Shown here: positions 41,777-50,043 of the stretch, in pieces
Layout of the letters: each line of letters starts with the position of its first letter
How positions within the stretch are numbered: the stretch's first letter is position 1
DNA from: Beijerinckia sp. 28-YEA-48
GTDB taxonomy: Bacteria; Pseudomonadota; Alphaproteobacteria; Rhizobiales; Beijerinckiaceae
NCBI RefSeq assembly: GCF_900104955.1
Contig: NZ_FNSI01000001.1
Coordinates: forward strand, 3,010,001 to 3,074,000
Direction of reading: 5' to 3'
Length of the DNA stretch: 64,000 nucleotides
The notes under the pieces: model-generated
The model's input: the letters and a program-made list of their open reading frames with translations, nothing else
What the model was told of the DNA's origin: nothing
The model's database searches: none
Program-made: the position numbers and the translations under genes

Positions 41777-43578
41777 GGAACCTCATCGGGAGCAAGCGCC
41801 GCGGGCGGCGCCGAGGGATTTGATCTTATACGCAAGAGAATCGAAGGCGGCGCAATCTCTTCCGGAATGGCGCACAGCCCCCTTCGCTCAAGCCATTGGC
41901 CAAACCCGGGAGCCGTCGTCAGAACGGCGAAGGGAATGGCGACAAAGTAGCCGAGCGTCAATGGCAGGGATGGCCAGATCAAGGCCGGCGCCAGGTGGCT
42001 GGCCACCAGTAGAAGCACGATCCCGAATACCGTCTGCCCCCAGAGGCCGCGCGCCGCCGTTGCCCATGACAAGGCATGGGCGTCGCGCGCCTGGCCGTTC
42101 CACACAATGGTGCGACCAAACGCCAACCCCAGCATGAACAGGCCGGTGCGGAAGGTGGTCGCGGCCCCGAGCAGAAAGGAGAAGACGATCTCGATGATGG
42201 CACCCGCGGCAAAGCGGCCGCCGCCGCCATAGCGGGCGACACCGCCCTTGGTCAGCGCGATATCGGCGAAGCCGGCCAGTTTGGGGGTAAGAAACATCAG
42301 CAGGAACACGATATAGAAAGCCAACGCCGACAGCCCCGGGAAGGTTGCGAGACTTTCGCCATCGAGCGGCTTCAAGGCGGCCAAGGCAATGATCGCCGTC
42401 CAAGCTGGAATGCCGACGAACATCATGATCGCCCAGATCAGCTGAAACCGACTCATCGGCTGGAGTCCTGGCAGGCCAAGGAGGCGAAAATATTGCATAT
42501 TGCCCTGGCACCAGCGCAAATCCCGCCGGGTGAATTCGAAGACCGTCGGCGGGTTGTCCTCCCAGCTTTCGCCTTCCTGCGGCAATACGCGCACCTCAAA
42601 GCTGGCGCGACGCATCAAGACCGCCTCGACCTGATCGTGCGACAGAATTTGTCCACCCAACGGCGGACCGCCCGGCAGAACCGGCAAATCGCAATGATCG
42701 CGAAACGGCGCGATGCGCACCAAAGCGTTATGACCCCAGAACGGACCGCAATCGCCACTCCACCACGCGCTCCCCATCGTATAGGGCCGCATGCCATGAC
42801 GCATGCCAAACTGGAAGATGCGGGCGAAGGCCGATGAGGTCGGCGCGCCGACCACGAGGCTTTGCAGAATGCCGAGTTTCGGCCACGCTTCGCCAATGCG
42901 CACGAGGCGCACAATCATCTCGCCCGACATCAACGAATCTGCATCGAGCGGCAGCATGAATTCGAACGCTTCGCCCCAACGCTCGCAGAAGTCTCTTACA
43001 TTGCCAGCCTTGAAGCCGGCATTGTCGTCGCGGCGGCGGTAGTGCAGATCCTCCGTGCCAAGACCGCCCTCAGCCTGCCATACGGCGAAGGCTTGTTCTT
43101 CGGCAGCGGCGACATCAAGGTCGTCGCTGTCGCTCAGGACGAAGTAAGCAAACTGCCGGCCAAAGCCCGTCGCCTCGACGCTCTCGCGGATGGCACGCAG
43201 TCGGGCGAAGGCGCGCGTGGGATCCTCGTTGCGAATGGTCATGAGAATGGCGGTACGGCCGGCAATCGGCACGAACCTGTCGCCGGCCTGGGCGAAAGGC
43301 GCAACCGCGCCCATTGGATCGTGAGAGCGATGCAGCAACCAAACGCCGAGCAAGGCGTTCCACACACCGAGCACGCTCCAGGGCGCTGCTATGGCGAAGC
43401 AGACGAAGATCAGGACATCAATCACGCTCCAGCCGCCGGCACCCAGAATCTGCGCCAGCCAGAGCAGCAGGACGCCGTAGGTCAGGATGTTGAGGCAGGC
43501 GACGATGATCCGTCGCCGCATCAGCAGCGGGCGGGACTGCAAACCTGCCGGTGTCATTTCAGGCATTGCGGCAGGCAT
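41773..43578 (-). CDS. mdoH: Glucans biosynthesis glucosyltransferase MdoH/OpgH
   Basis: MdoH is the inner-membrane GT2 enzyme that makes the backbone of osmoregulated periplasmic glucans from UDP-glucose. The protein has two N-terminal membrane segments, TAILMTIRNEDPTRAFARLR, FAYFVLSDSDDLDVAAAEE, the D-x-D-like FMLPLDADSLMSGEMIVRL, the Q-x-x-R-W-type RRDLRWCQGNMQYFRLL, and six C-terminal membrane segments. At 601 residues from the ATG at 43578 it is shorter than the 800-residue enterobacterial form, as in other alphaproteobacteria. The open frame upstream overlaps the divergent gene and is not protein-like. It leads a three-gene operon. Confidence 0.9.
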   Translation of the reverse strand: MPAAMPEMTPAGLQSRPLLMRRRIIVACLNILTYGVLLLWLAQILGAGGWSVIDVLIFVCFAIAAPWSVLGVWNALLGVWLLHRSHDPMGAVAPFAQAGDRFVPIAGRTAILMTIRNEDPTRAFARLRAIRESVEATGFGRQFAYFVLSDSDDLDVAAAEEQAFAVWQAEGGLGTEDLHYRRRDDNAGFKAGNVRDFCERWGEAFEFMLPLDADSLMSGEMIVRLVRIGEAWPKLGILQSLVVGAPTSSAFARIFQFGMRHGMRPYTMGSAWWSGDCGPFWGHNALVRIAPFRDHCDLPVLPGGPPLGGQILSHDQVEAVLMRRASFEVRVLPQEGESWEDNPPTVFEFTRRDLRWCQGNMQYFRLLGLPGLQPMSRFQLIWAIMMFVGIPAWTAIIALAALKPLDGESLATFPGLSALAFYIVFLLMFLTPKLAGFADIALTKGGVARYGGGGRFAAGAIIEIVFSFLLGAATTFRTGLFMLGLAFGRTIVWNGQARDAHALSWATAARGLWGQTVFGIVLLLVASHLAPALIWPSLPLTLGYFVAIPFAVLTTAPGFGQWLERRGLCAIPEEIAPPSILLRIRSNPSAPPAALAPDEVP

Positions 43579-43696
43579 GAAAACAGGCTCTTGATCATGA
43601 GGGCGACGGCAAGCTGGGACGTCATGCCAGATAGACTGTTGGACAGTGCTTGATCCAAGGTTGGGTACAAGGCGAGGGAGCTTATTAGGAGCGGCA

Positions 43697-44683
43697 ATGG
43701 CGGTCGATAGCAAAAGTGGAGCAGCGCTGGCGCTCTGGCATGTTTCGCCCGGCGTGGCGCAGTTGCGTGACGCGGCCGTGACGCCGCCCGGCCCCGGTGA
43801 GGCGCTGGTCAAAACCCTGTGGAGCGCCATCAGCCGTGGCACCGAACGCCTGGTGAGCCAGGGGCGCGTGCCGGCTTCCGAATATGAGCGCATGCGCGCG
43901 CCATTGCAGGAGGGCGCTTTCCCCTTCCCAGTCAAATATGGTTATTGCGCCGTCGGCCAGGTCGAAGCAGGTCCGGCTGAGTGGATCGGCCGCACGGTCT
44001 TCGCGCTGCATCCGCATCAGTCGCGCTTCGTCGCGCCGCTCGGCTTCCTGGCGCCCCTGCCCGAGGGTCTCGATCCCCGCCGCGCCACGCTGGCGGCCAA
44101 TATGGAAACGGCGCTCAACGCGCTGTGGGATTCAGGCGCTGGCCCCGGCGATCGCATCGCCGTGGTCGGCGGTGGTCTCGTCGGGCTGCTGCTGAGTTCT
44201 CTGTGCGCGCAATTGCCCGGCGCCGAGGTGCATCTGATCGATATTGACGAGAAGCGCCGCCCACTGGCGACCGCGCTCGGCGCGCAATTTTCGCGACCGG
44301 ACGACGTGCAGAGCGCGGATTGCGATGTGGTGTTTCACACCAGCGCCAGCGCGGCGGGCCTTGAAACAGCGATCGAACTGGCCGGACAGGAAGCGCGCAT
44401 CGTGGAGCTGAGCTGGTATGGCACCGGCACGGTCGCCGCGCCCCTTGGCGGTGGCTTTCACAGCAAGCGCTTGCAACTCATCTCGTCTCAAGTCGGCCAC
44501 GTCTCACCGTCGCGACGCCCGCGCTGGACCCATGGCCGTCGTCTTGCGAAAGCGCTCGCGCTTCTCAACGATGCGCGTCTTGACCAGCTGATCACCCATG
44601 AATTCACCTTCGTCGATCTGCCGCGTCGGCTACCGGCTTTTCTCAACAGCTCCGATGGCATCGCCGCCGTCGTCCAATATTGA
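43697..44683 (+). CDS. MDR-family zinc-type alcohol dehydrogenase-like oxidoreductase
   Basis: A 328-residue medium-chain dehydrogenase/reductase. It has VKTLWSAISRGTERLVSQGR at the N-terminus, the GroES-like fold with FPVKYGYCAVGQVE and the Rossmann motif IAVVGGGLVGLLLSSLCAQL followed by VHLIDIDEKRR. The classic catalytic Zn-binding Cys/His pattern is not obvious, so it may work without zinc. The ATG follows AGGAGCGGCA. It heads a plus-strand cluster with the PTPS-like, GT4 and methyltransferase genes, though a repeat copy lies between it and the next gene. Confidence 0.8.
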   Translation: MAVDSKSGAALALWHVSPGVAQLRDAAVTPPGPGEALVKTLWSAISRGTERLVSQGRVPASEYERMRAPLQEGAFPFPVKYGYCAVGQVEAGPAEWIGRTVFALHPHQSRFVAPLGFLAPLPEGLDPRRATLAANMETALNALWDSGAGPGDRIAVVGGGLVGLLLSSLCAQLPGAEVHLIDIDEKRRPLATALGAQFSRPDDVQSADCDVVFHTSASAAGLETAIELAGQEARIVELSWYGTGTVAAPLGGGFHSKRLQLISSQVGHVSPSRRPRWTHGRRLAKALALLNDARLDQLITHEFTFVDLPRRLPAFLNSSDGIAAVVQY

Positions 44684-44688
44684 CACTC

Positions 44689-44722
44689 TTTGTTTAACGC
44701 GTCTTTGCGTCGCAAAACGCTA
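44689..44722 (-). repeat. Partial family A repeat, leader block only
   Basis: TTGTTTAACGCGTCTTTGCG and TCGCAAAACGCTA match, on the minus strand, the GACGCAAAGACGCGTCAAAACAAA leader block seen at 23603 and 18304. The GCAAAATC hairpin core is missing. It lies between the dehydrogenase and the PTPS-like gene. Confidence 0.6.
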
Positions 44723-44734
44723 TGGGAGACCGCC

Positions 44735-45133
44735 ATGTATGCCATCGAAGTGCGCGACCACATCATGATCGCGCATTCCTTCAAGGGAGACCTGTTTGGA
44801 CCAGCGCAGAAGCTGCACGGCGCTACCTTTGTGGTCGACGTTGCCTTCTTCCGCGAAAGCCTGACGGCGGACGGTGTCGTCGTCGATATCGGCCGGGCGC
44901 ATGAAGCGCTGAAAGCAACGCTCGCGCCGTTGAATTATAACAATCTCGACACGCTGTCGCAGTTCGCCGGCCAGCAGACGACAACGGAATTTCTGTCGAA
45001 GCATATTTTCGACGCTATGGCGGCCGCGGCGCGCACGGGCGCGCTTGGCCCCGGCGGCGAGGGCATCGCGCGCATCCGCGTCACCCTACATGAATCGCAT
45101 GTGGCACGCGCCTGGTTCGAAGGACCGGTCTGA
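44735..45133 (+). CDS. PTPS/QueD-fold protein lacking the catalytic residues
   Basis: A 132-residue 6-pyruvoyl/6-carboxy-tetrahydropterin synthase-fold protein: IAHSFKGDLF, KLHGATFVVDVAFF, VVVDIGRAHEALKATLAPLN and TTTEFLSKHIFDAM follow the family outline. Two zinc-ligand positions, His14 and His28, remain. The third (the second His of the usual LHGH) is Ala30, the catalytic Cys position is Ala24, and the usual Asp-His dyad of LDHxxLN is Asn67-Tyr68. Standard QueD or PTPS activity is therefore unlikely. The conserved Glu near the C-terminus is kept. It precedes the GT4 gene by 6 bp and looks part of one operon. Confidence 0.8.
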   Translation: MYAIEVRDHIMIAHSFKGDLFGPAQKLHGATFVVDVAFFRESLTADGVVVDIGRAHEALKATLAPLNYNNLDTLSQFAGQQTTTEFLSKHIFDAMAAAARTGALGPGGEGIARIRVTLHESHVARAWFEGPV

Positions 45134-45139
45134 CACGCA

Positions 45140-46198
45140 ATGAAACCGCTTTCGGTCATCTTCGCAGTTCCGGGCGACATCCGCACTCTGACAGGCGGCA
45201 CGATTTTCGATCGCCGTGTGCTGGAGCTTTTGCCATCGCTCGGCATCGATGTGACCTTGTGCGCCCTGCCCGCGTCGTTTCCCTATCCATCCGCCGCCGA
45301 TCTGGCGCAGACGCAAACCTTGTTGGCGCGCGCCGATCCTGACGCCATCCTGCTCGTCGATGGTCTCGCCTGGGGCGCACTGCCGCCCGACATGGCAGCA
45401 GGCTTCGGGCCCCGTATCGTGGCGCTGTGCCATCACCCCCTCGGGCTGGAAGCCGGCCTGAGCGCCGAACAGAGCCGGCATTTCATCGCCAACGAGAAGC
45501 GGACCCTGGCGGCCGCCGCTCATGTCATCGTCACCAGCGCGTCGACGGCTCGAACTTTGCGCGATGATTTCTCCGTCACGGCCGAGCGCATCACCATTGC
45601 CGAGCCCGGCGTCGATCCAGCGCCGCGCGCGCAAGGCTCCGGCGGCGCGCCGCACTTGCTGGCCATCGGCTCAATCATTCCCCGCAAGGGCTATGACGTT
45701 CTCGTCACCGCGCTGGCCGGCTTGAAAGACTGCGACTGGCGCCTTTCCATCGTCGGCTCGCCCGACCGCGCGTCGGCAACGGCACAAGCCTTGTCGGCAC
45801 AGATCGCCTCGACCGGGCTTGGCGAGCGGATCACGCTGGCTGGCGAGCTCGCCAACGGCGCGCTTGAGGCCTGCTATCACCAGGCTGATATTTTCGTCAT
45901 GGCGTCACATTATGAAGGCTATGGCATGGCGCTCGCCGAAGCCATGGCGCACGGCCTGCCGATCGTCACCACGACTGGCGGGGCTGTCGCCATGACGGTG
46001 CCTGATGGCGCGGGATTGAAAGTTCCGCCGGGCGACGCCGAAGCATTGGCCGAAGCGCTGCGGATGGTTATTCTGGACCGCAAGCGCCGCGGAGACATCG
46101 CCGAGGCTTCCTGGCAGGCCGGGCAAAAATTGCCGCGTTGGGAAGAGACCGCTGGGATCATTGCAGCCGCGCTGCGGAGGGTTGACGACGTAAGATGA
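45140..46198 (+). CDS. GT4-family glycosyltransferase
   Basis: A 352-residue GT-B glycosyltransferase. The N-terminal half has TGGTIFDRRVLELLPSLGID and ALCHHPLGLEAGLS; the C-terminal half has LAIGSIIPRKGYDVLVTAL, the nucleotide-sugar region FVMASHYEGYGMALAEAMAH with the E-x7-E pattern and GLPIVTTTGGAVAMTVPDGA. It should transfer a sugar from a nucleotide donor with retention. The methyltransferase gene overlaps its stop (ATGA). Its place behind a pterin-fold protein suggests a pterin-like or other small-molecule acceptor. Confidence 0.88.
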   Translation: MKPLSVIFAVPGDIRTLTGGTIFDRRVLELLPSLGIDVTLCALPASFPYPSAADLAQTQTLLARADPDAILLVDGLAWGALPPDMAAGFGPRIVALCHHPLGLEAGLSAEQSRHFIANEKRTLAAAAHVIVTSASTARTLRDDFSVTAERITIAEPGVDPAPRAQGSGGAPHLLAIGSIIPRKGYDVLVTALAGLKDCDWRLSIVGSPDRASATAQALSAQIASTGLGERITLAGELANGALEACYHQADIFVMASHYEGYGMALAEAMAHGLPIVTTTGGAVAMTVPDGAGLKVPPGDAEALAEALRMVILDRKRRGDIAEASWQAGQKLPRWEETAGIIAAALRRVDDVR

Positions 46199-47034
46199 GT
46201 GGATTTTCGACCGAATGGCTGGCGCTGCGCGAACCTATCGATCATCGCTCGATCAACCCCGAACTGCGTGCCGAACTGCTGACCTGGGTCGGCCAGCGCG
46301 CGCATATCCGCATTGCCGATCTCGGCTGCGGCTCAGGCTCAAACCTGCGCGGCCTGTCGCCGCTGCTGCCGAAATCGCAGCACTGGCGCCTGCTGGACCA
46401 CGATGAGGCGCTGCTCGATCACGCCAATCTGGCGATCACCGCCTGGGCCGATGAATTCGCCGGCGACGACGATCGCCTCAGCGTGCGCACGAACAACAAG
46501 AAGCTGACGCTCGATTTCGTCCAGGTCGATCTCGCCGACGATCCTGCCGCCGCCTTTGGCGAACCCCTCGATCTCGTCACCGCGTCGGCTTTTTTCGATC
46601 TCGTCTCGGAAGCGTGGATCGAGAATTTCTGCAAGGAATTGGCGGCGCGCAAACTGCCGCTCTATGCTGTACTCACCTATGACGGCACCGAAACATGGTC
46701 GCCAACCCATGAGGCGGACGCGCACATGCTCGCGGCCTTTCATGCCCATCAGGCGCGCGACAAAGGCTTCGGCCCGGCTGCTGGTCCGCAGGCGGCAACG
46801 GCCCTGCGCAGTGCGCTCGAACGCCACGGCTATCAAGTGTCGAGCGGCGATAGCGCCTGGCGGCTTGGCGCAGCTGAACGCGCTTTGATCGGCGAACTCG
46901 CCGTAGGCAGCGCGGCGGCGGTGCGCGAGACCGGGCACGTCGCGCCCGATCGGATTGAAGCCTGGCTCGCCGCGCGTCGTGGGGCTTCAGCCTGCCAGAT
47001 CGGTCATATCGACCTGTTCGCCCGACCCGCCTGA
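46195..47034 (+). CDS. Class I SAM-dependent methyltransferase
   Basis: A 279-residue Rossmann methyltransferase. It has IRIADLGCGSGSNLRGLSPL (SAM motif I), WRLLDHDEALLDHANLAI (motif II acidic residue), FVQVDLADDP and LDLVTASAFFDLVSEAWIEN. The acceptor is unknown. It is the last gene of the dehydrogenase/PTPS-like/GT4/methyltransferase cluster and overlaps the GT4 gene by four bases. pyrD converges on it from the other strand. Confidence 0.85.
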   Translation: MSGFSTEWLALREPIDHRSINPELRAELLTWVGQRAHIRIADLGCGSGSNLRGLSPLLPKSQHWRLLDHDEALLDHANLAITAWADEFAGDDDRLSVRTNNKKLTLDFVQVDLADDPAAAFGEPLDLVTASAFFDLVSEAWIENFCKELAARKLPLYAVLTYDGTETWSPTHEADAHMLAAFHAHQARDKGFGPAAGPQAATALRSALERHGYQVSSGDSAWRLGAAERALIGELAVGSAAAVRETGHVAPDRIEAWLAARRGASACQIGHIDLFARPA

Positions 47035-47038
47035 CGGG

Positions 47039-48121
47039 TTAAAGCGCCTTCGTGCTCCACTCGGTCGCCTTGCGGCCGACAACAGCGGCGAGGCTGGTCA
47101 GCCGCTCCGCCGCCAGCCGATCGAGAATGCCGCGTTTAATCTCCTCGACGAGCGGCAAGCCGGCATAGACCAGCGATGAATAGACCTGCAGCAAGGTGGC
47201 CCCTGCTTCGATCTTGGCGAAGGCGGAGGTGGCATCGGTGATGCCACCAGCGCCTACGACCGGAAAAGCGCCTTCGACACGCAGAAACACCTGCGCCTGA
47301 ACTTTTGTCGACAGTTCGAACAAGGGCCGACCGGACAGGCCGCCCGCTTCACTCTTCTGCGCGCTCGCCAAAGTTAGCGGTCGCGTGATCGTCGTATTGC
47401 CAATGATCATGCCATCGACGGCACGGGCACGCGCGACGCGCACGATGTCGTCGAGATCGCCTTCGGTGAGATCGGGCGCGATCTTCAGGAGCACCGGCCT
47501 GCGGCCAAACCGTTGCGCATTGCGATCACGCGCATCGAGAACACGCGCCAGCAAATCGTCGAGTACGCCAGCTTGCTGCAGATCACGCAAACCCGGCGTA
47601 TTCGGCGAGGAAATGTTGACGGTGAAATAGCTCGCCACATCGGCGAAGGCATTGATGCCCGTCACATAGTCTTCGACGCGATCGCTGGCGTCCTTGTTGG
47701 CGCCGACATTGATGCCGACGATGCCTGGCCGCCCGGCCCGCGCGGTGAGACGGCGATGTACCGCCTCATGTCCCTCACTGTTGAAGCCGAAGCGGTTGAT
47801 GACGCCTTCGTCCTCGGTCAGGCGGAACAAACGCGGGCGCGGATTACCTGGCTGCGGGCGCGGTGTGATCGTGCCGGCCTCAGTGAAGCCGAAGCCGGCG
47901 CGCAGCAGCGCATCGGGCACATCGCCGCCCTTGTCGAAGCCAGCGGCCATGCCGATCGGATTGGGAAAGGACAGACCGAAGGCCTCGACCTTCAGCCGAA
48001 GATCATCCTTGGCGGCCGCCGGCAGCGGTAAAGTGCGCAAGGCCGCGATGGTCAGGCCATGGGCCTTTTCCGGATCGAGTTGAAACAGGACAGGACGGGC
48101 CAGCGCCCAGAGGAAATTCAT
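47039..48121 (-). CDS. pyrD: Quinone-dependent dihydroorotate dehydrogenase
   Basis: PyrD oxidises dihydroorotate to orotate at the inner membrane. The class 2 enzyme has an N-terminal membrane-associating helix (FLWALARPVLFQLDPEKAHG), SFPNPIGMAAGFDKGGDVPD, the FMN and catalytic region YFTVNISSPNTPGLRDLQ with the active Ser in its usual place, and VGAGGITDATSAFAKIEAGA. The ATG at 48121 shares one base with the DUF952 stop; a GTG at 48124 is also possible. It forms a two-gene operon with the DUF952 gene. Confidence 0.95.
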   Translation of the reverse strand: MNFLWALARPVLFQLDPEKAHGLTIAALRTLPLPAAAKDDLRLKVEAFGLSFPNPIGMAAGFDKGGDVPDALLRAGFGFTEAGTITPRPQPGNPRPRLFRLTEDEGVINRFGFNSEGHEAVHRRLTARAGRPGIVGINVGANKDASDRVEDYVTGINAFADVASYFTVNISSPNTPGLRDLQQAGVLDDLLARVLDARDRNAQRFGRRPVLLKIAPDLTEGDLDDIVRVARARAVDGMIIGNTTITRPLTLASAQKSEAGGLSGRPLFELSTKVQAQVFLRVEGAFPVVGAGGITDATSAFAKIEAGATLLQVYSSLVYAGLPLVEEIKRGILDRLAAERLTSLAAVVGRKATEWSTKAL

Positions 48122-48465
48122 CACGGCAGCAGACCTGCAAAATCATGAGCGCCAGTCGCATCGAGCGGAAGGGCCTTGGCCCAGATCACTTCGGACACAG
48201 CGAAAGGGCGATAAAGATGCGGAAACAATTGTCCACCGCGCGACGGTTCCCACTTCAATTCCACGCCCAAGGCGTCGGCATCAAGCGCCGCCAGCACCAG
48301 GCCGGATTGGCCGGCAAAGTGTTTCGCCGCCGTCTCCAGCGCCTGATCAGCGGTGGAGAAATGGATGAATCCATCGGCCAGATCGACTGGCGCACCGGCG
48401 AAAAAACCGCATTCCCGCGCCCTATCCCACTGTTCTTGCGTAGAAATTTTGTAAATCAGCTGCAC
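48121..48465 (-). CDS. DUF952 family protein
   Basis: A 114-residue protein of the DUF952 family: LIYKISTQEQWDRARECGFF, DGFIHFSTADQALETAAKHF, LVLAALDADALGVELKWEP and FPHLYRPFAVSEV are the recurrent pieces. The fold is related to ADP-ribosyltransferase-like DUFs but the activity is unknown. The start is a GTG at 48465, supported by CTGGAGCGAGAT in front of it; an open frame reaches further upstream without conserved content. It precedes pyrD, a pairing seen in other alphaproteobacteria. Confidence 0.85.
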   Translation of the reverse strand: MQLIYKISTQEQWDRARECGFFAGAPVDLADGFIHFSTADQALETAAKHFAGQSGLVLAALDADALGVELKWEPSRGGQLFPHLYRPFAVSEVIWAKALPLDATGAHDFAGLLP

Positions 48466-48553
48466 ATCTCGCTCCAGATTTTGGCCGACCCTAAGGGGCG
48501 GCGGGGAACCGTGCAATCGATCTGGAAAAAGCTATATTCTGCTGAGAGGAATA

Positions 48554-49219
48554 TTGTCACAGGGCCGCTGCCCGGTCGCGAGGCGCATCTTGCTGACCCA
48601 CCAACAGATCTGGAGCGCCATCGACGCGCTGGCCGAACGGGAGGGGATCACCGCCTCGGCTCTCGCGCGCAAATCTGGGCTCGATCCGACCACGTTCAAC
48701 AAATCGAAACGCGCCACCACTGACGGCCGCTTGCGTTGGCCCTCGACGGAATCAGTGGCCAAATGCCTGGCCGCGACCGACACCACCATCGAAGACTTCG
48801 TCGAACTGATGGTGCCCGAGAACGAGAGGCCAAGACGATCGATCCCGCTCATCGATCTGGCGCGGGCCAGCCATAAAGATGCGTTCGACGATGACGGCCT
48901 ACCAGCTGGCGAGGGCTGGCACGAGAGCGACCTTCCCGCCATCGCCGACGGCGAGACCTATGCGCTCGATGTTTCCAGCGACGATCTGCTGCCGCTCTAT
49001 CGTTCTGGCGATCGGCTGATCATCTCGGCCGCGGCCATCCCGCGCAGCGGCGACAGGGTGGTCCTGAAGACACGACAAGGCGTGCTGCATATCGGCGCGC
49101 TCAAACACGTCAGCGACACGTCGCTCGAACTGAAGGCGCCGCAAACCAGCGCTCCCGATCAGGTGATCGAGATGGATGACATCGCCTGGATGTCGCGGAT
49201 CATCTGGGTGAGCCAGTAA
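48554..49219 (+). CDS. HTH regulator with LexA/S24-like domain lacking the protease dyad
   Basis: A 221-residue protein with an N-terminal helix-turn-helix (IDALAEREGITASALARKSG, LDPTTFNKSKR) and a C-terminal S24 beta domain (YALDVSSDDLLPLYRSGDRL, ISAAAIPRSGDRVVLKTRQG). In LexA-like proteins the nucleophile sits in GDSMEP and a Lys follows VxxK; here the corresponding stretches read SDDLLP and VLHIGAL, so Ser and Lys are both missing. It should act as a non-cleavable repressor. The start is uncertain: TTG at 48554 follows GAGAGGA, while TTG at 48590 follows GAGG. It is divergent from the DUF952-pyrD operon. Confidence 0.78.
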   Translation: MSQGRCPVARRILLTHQQIWSAIDALAEREGITASALARKSGLDPTTFNKSKRATTDGRLRWPSTESVAKCLAATDTTIEDFVELMVPENERPRRSIPLIDLARASHKDAFDDDGLPAGEGWHESDLPAIADGETYALDVSSDDLLPLYRSGDRLIISAAAIPRSGDRVVLKTRQGVLHIGALKHVSDTSLELKAPQTSAPDQVIEMDDIAWMSRIIWVSQ

Positions 49220-49222
49220 GCG

Positions 49223-49993
49223 TTACAGAATAACCGACGCGCCGCTCGGAAAGACCAATAGCCACAGGCCACGACCTGTATAGGCCGCGCTGAGCGCCAA
49301 GATGAGCCATTGCGTCCATTTGCGGAAATTGGCGTCGGTCATGCGGTTGAGCACGCCGGTGGCCGCCGAACCGCCAGCGAAGGTCAAGAGCACATAGATG
49401 CCGAACAGCCAGATCGGCACATGTTCGCTCGCTTCCAGCGCCAGCGCGCCAAAATAAAGAAAACGCATGGCCTGCGAAAACAATTGCGTCACCGCCTTGG
49501 TGGCGACGATGACATGACGGCTGAGCTTGCTCGCCTGGAAGAACATGTCCAGCACATTGCCCGCGCCACCGATGCTGATCTGCAGCACGATGACGATGAA
49601 GCCGCAGAAAGACGCCATGCCGCGCTTGGTGATATCGGGGGCCATGTGTTTCGGCAGGAGGCTGCCGATCAACGGCGTCAGACCAAGGCCGAGATAGATC
49701 ACCGGCTTCGGGGGCACGAAAGCGATGAAGAGCATCAGGACATAGCCGAGGATCGAACCGGCGACAAAACGCCAGGTCAACGACCAATCGATATGGTGAC
49801 GCCACAGCACGCCGCGCCACAGGCCCGACATGAACATCAGCGCCGAGAACAGGGTCATGGCGGCGCTGACGGGGAGATAATACAGCAAGACGGCCAGAAT
49901 GATCTGGCCGCCAACCATGCCGAAGATGCCCGACGTGAACGCGCCGACGAATGTCACGGCGCCGATCGCCAGACCGGCGAACAGGCTTATCAC
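49223..49993 (-). CDS. TSUP (TauE/SafE) family membrane transporter
   Basis: A 256-residue protein with about eight membrane segments and the repeated glycine-rich pattern of the sulfite exporter TauE/SafE family: GAVTFVGAFTSGIFGMVGGQ near the N-terminus and GFIVIVLQISIGGAGNVLDM in the second half. Members export sulfite, sulfoacetate or other organosulfur anions. The start is a GTG at 49993 behind GAGGAAACGCC. It converges with the S24-like regulator and follows lysK on the same strand, so it may share a transcript with it. Confidence 0.85.
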   Translation of the reverse strand: MISLFAGLAIGAVTFVGAFTSGIFGMVGGQIILAVLLYYLPVSAAMTLFSALMFMSGLWRGVLWRHHIDWSLTWRFVAGSILGYVLMLFIAFVPPKPVIYLGLGLTPLIGSLLPKHMAPDITKRGMASFCGFIVIVLQISIGGAGNVLDMFFQASKLSRHVIVATKAVTQLFSQAMRFLYFGALALEASEHVPIWLFGIYVLLTFAGGSAATGVLNRMTDANFRKWTQWLILALSAAYTGRGLWLLVFPSGASVIL

Positions 49994-50043
49994 CCGGCGT
50001 TTCCTCTTTCTTTCAACGGGCGATCATTGCCGAGGCTAACGCC

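Noticed and set aside
41773-43935. Longer mdoH start at 43935
   Set aside because: The extra 119 codons overlap the divergent dehydrogenase gene start and are not protein-like; the ATG at 43578 fits the MdoH N-terminus.
44735-45133. Annotation of the PTPS-like gene as queD
   Set aside because: The catalytic Cys, one zinc His and the Asp-His dyad are replaced, so the symbol would be misleading.
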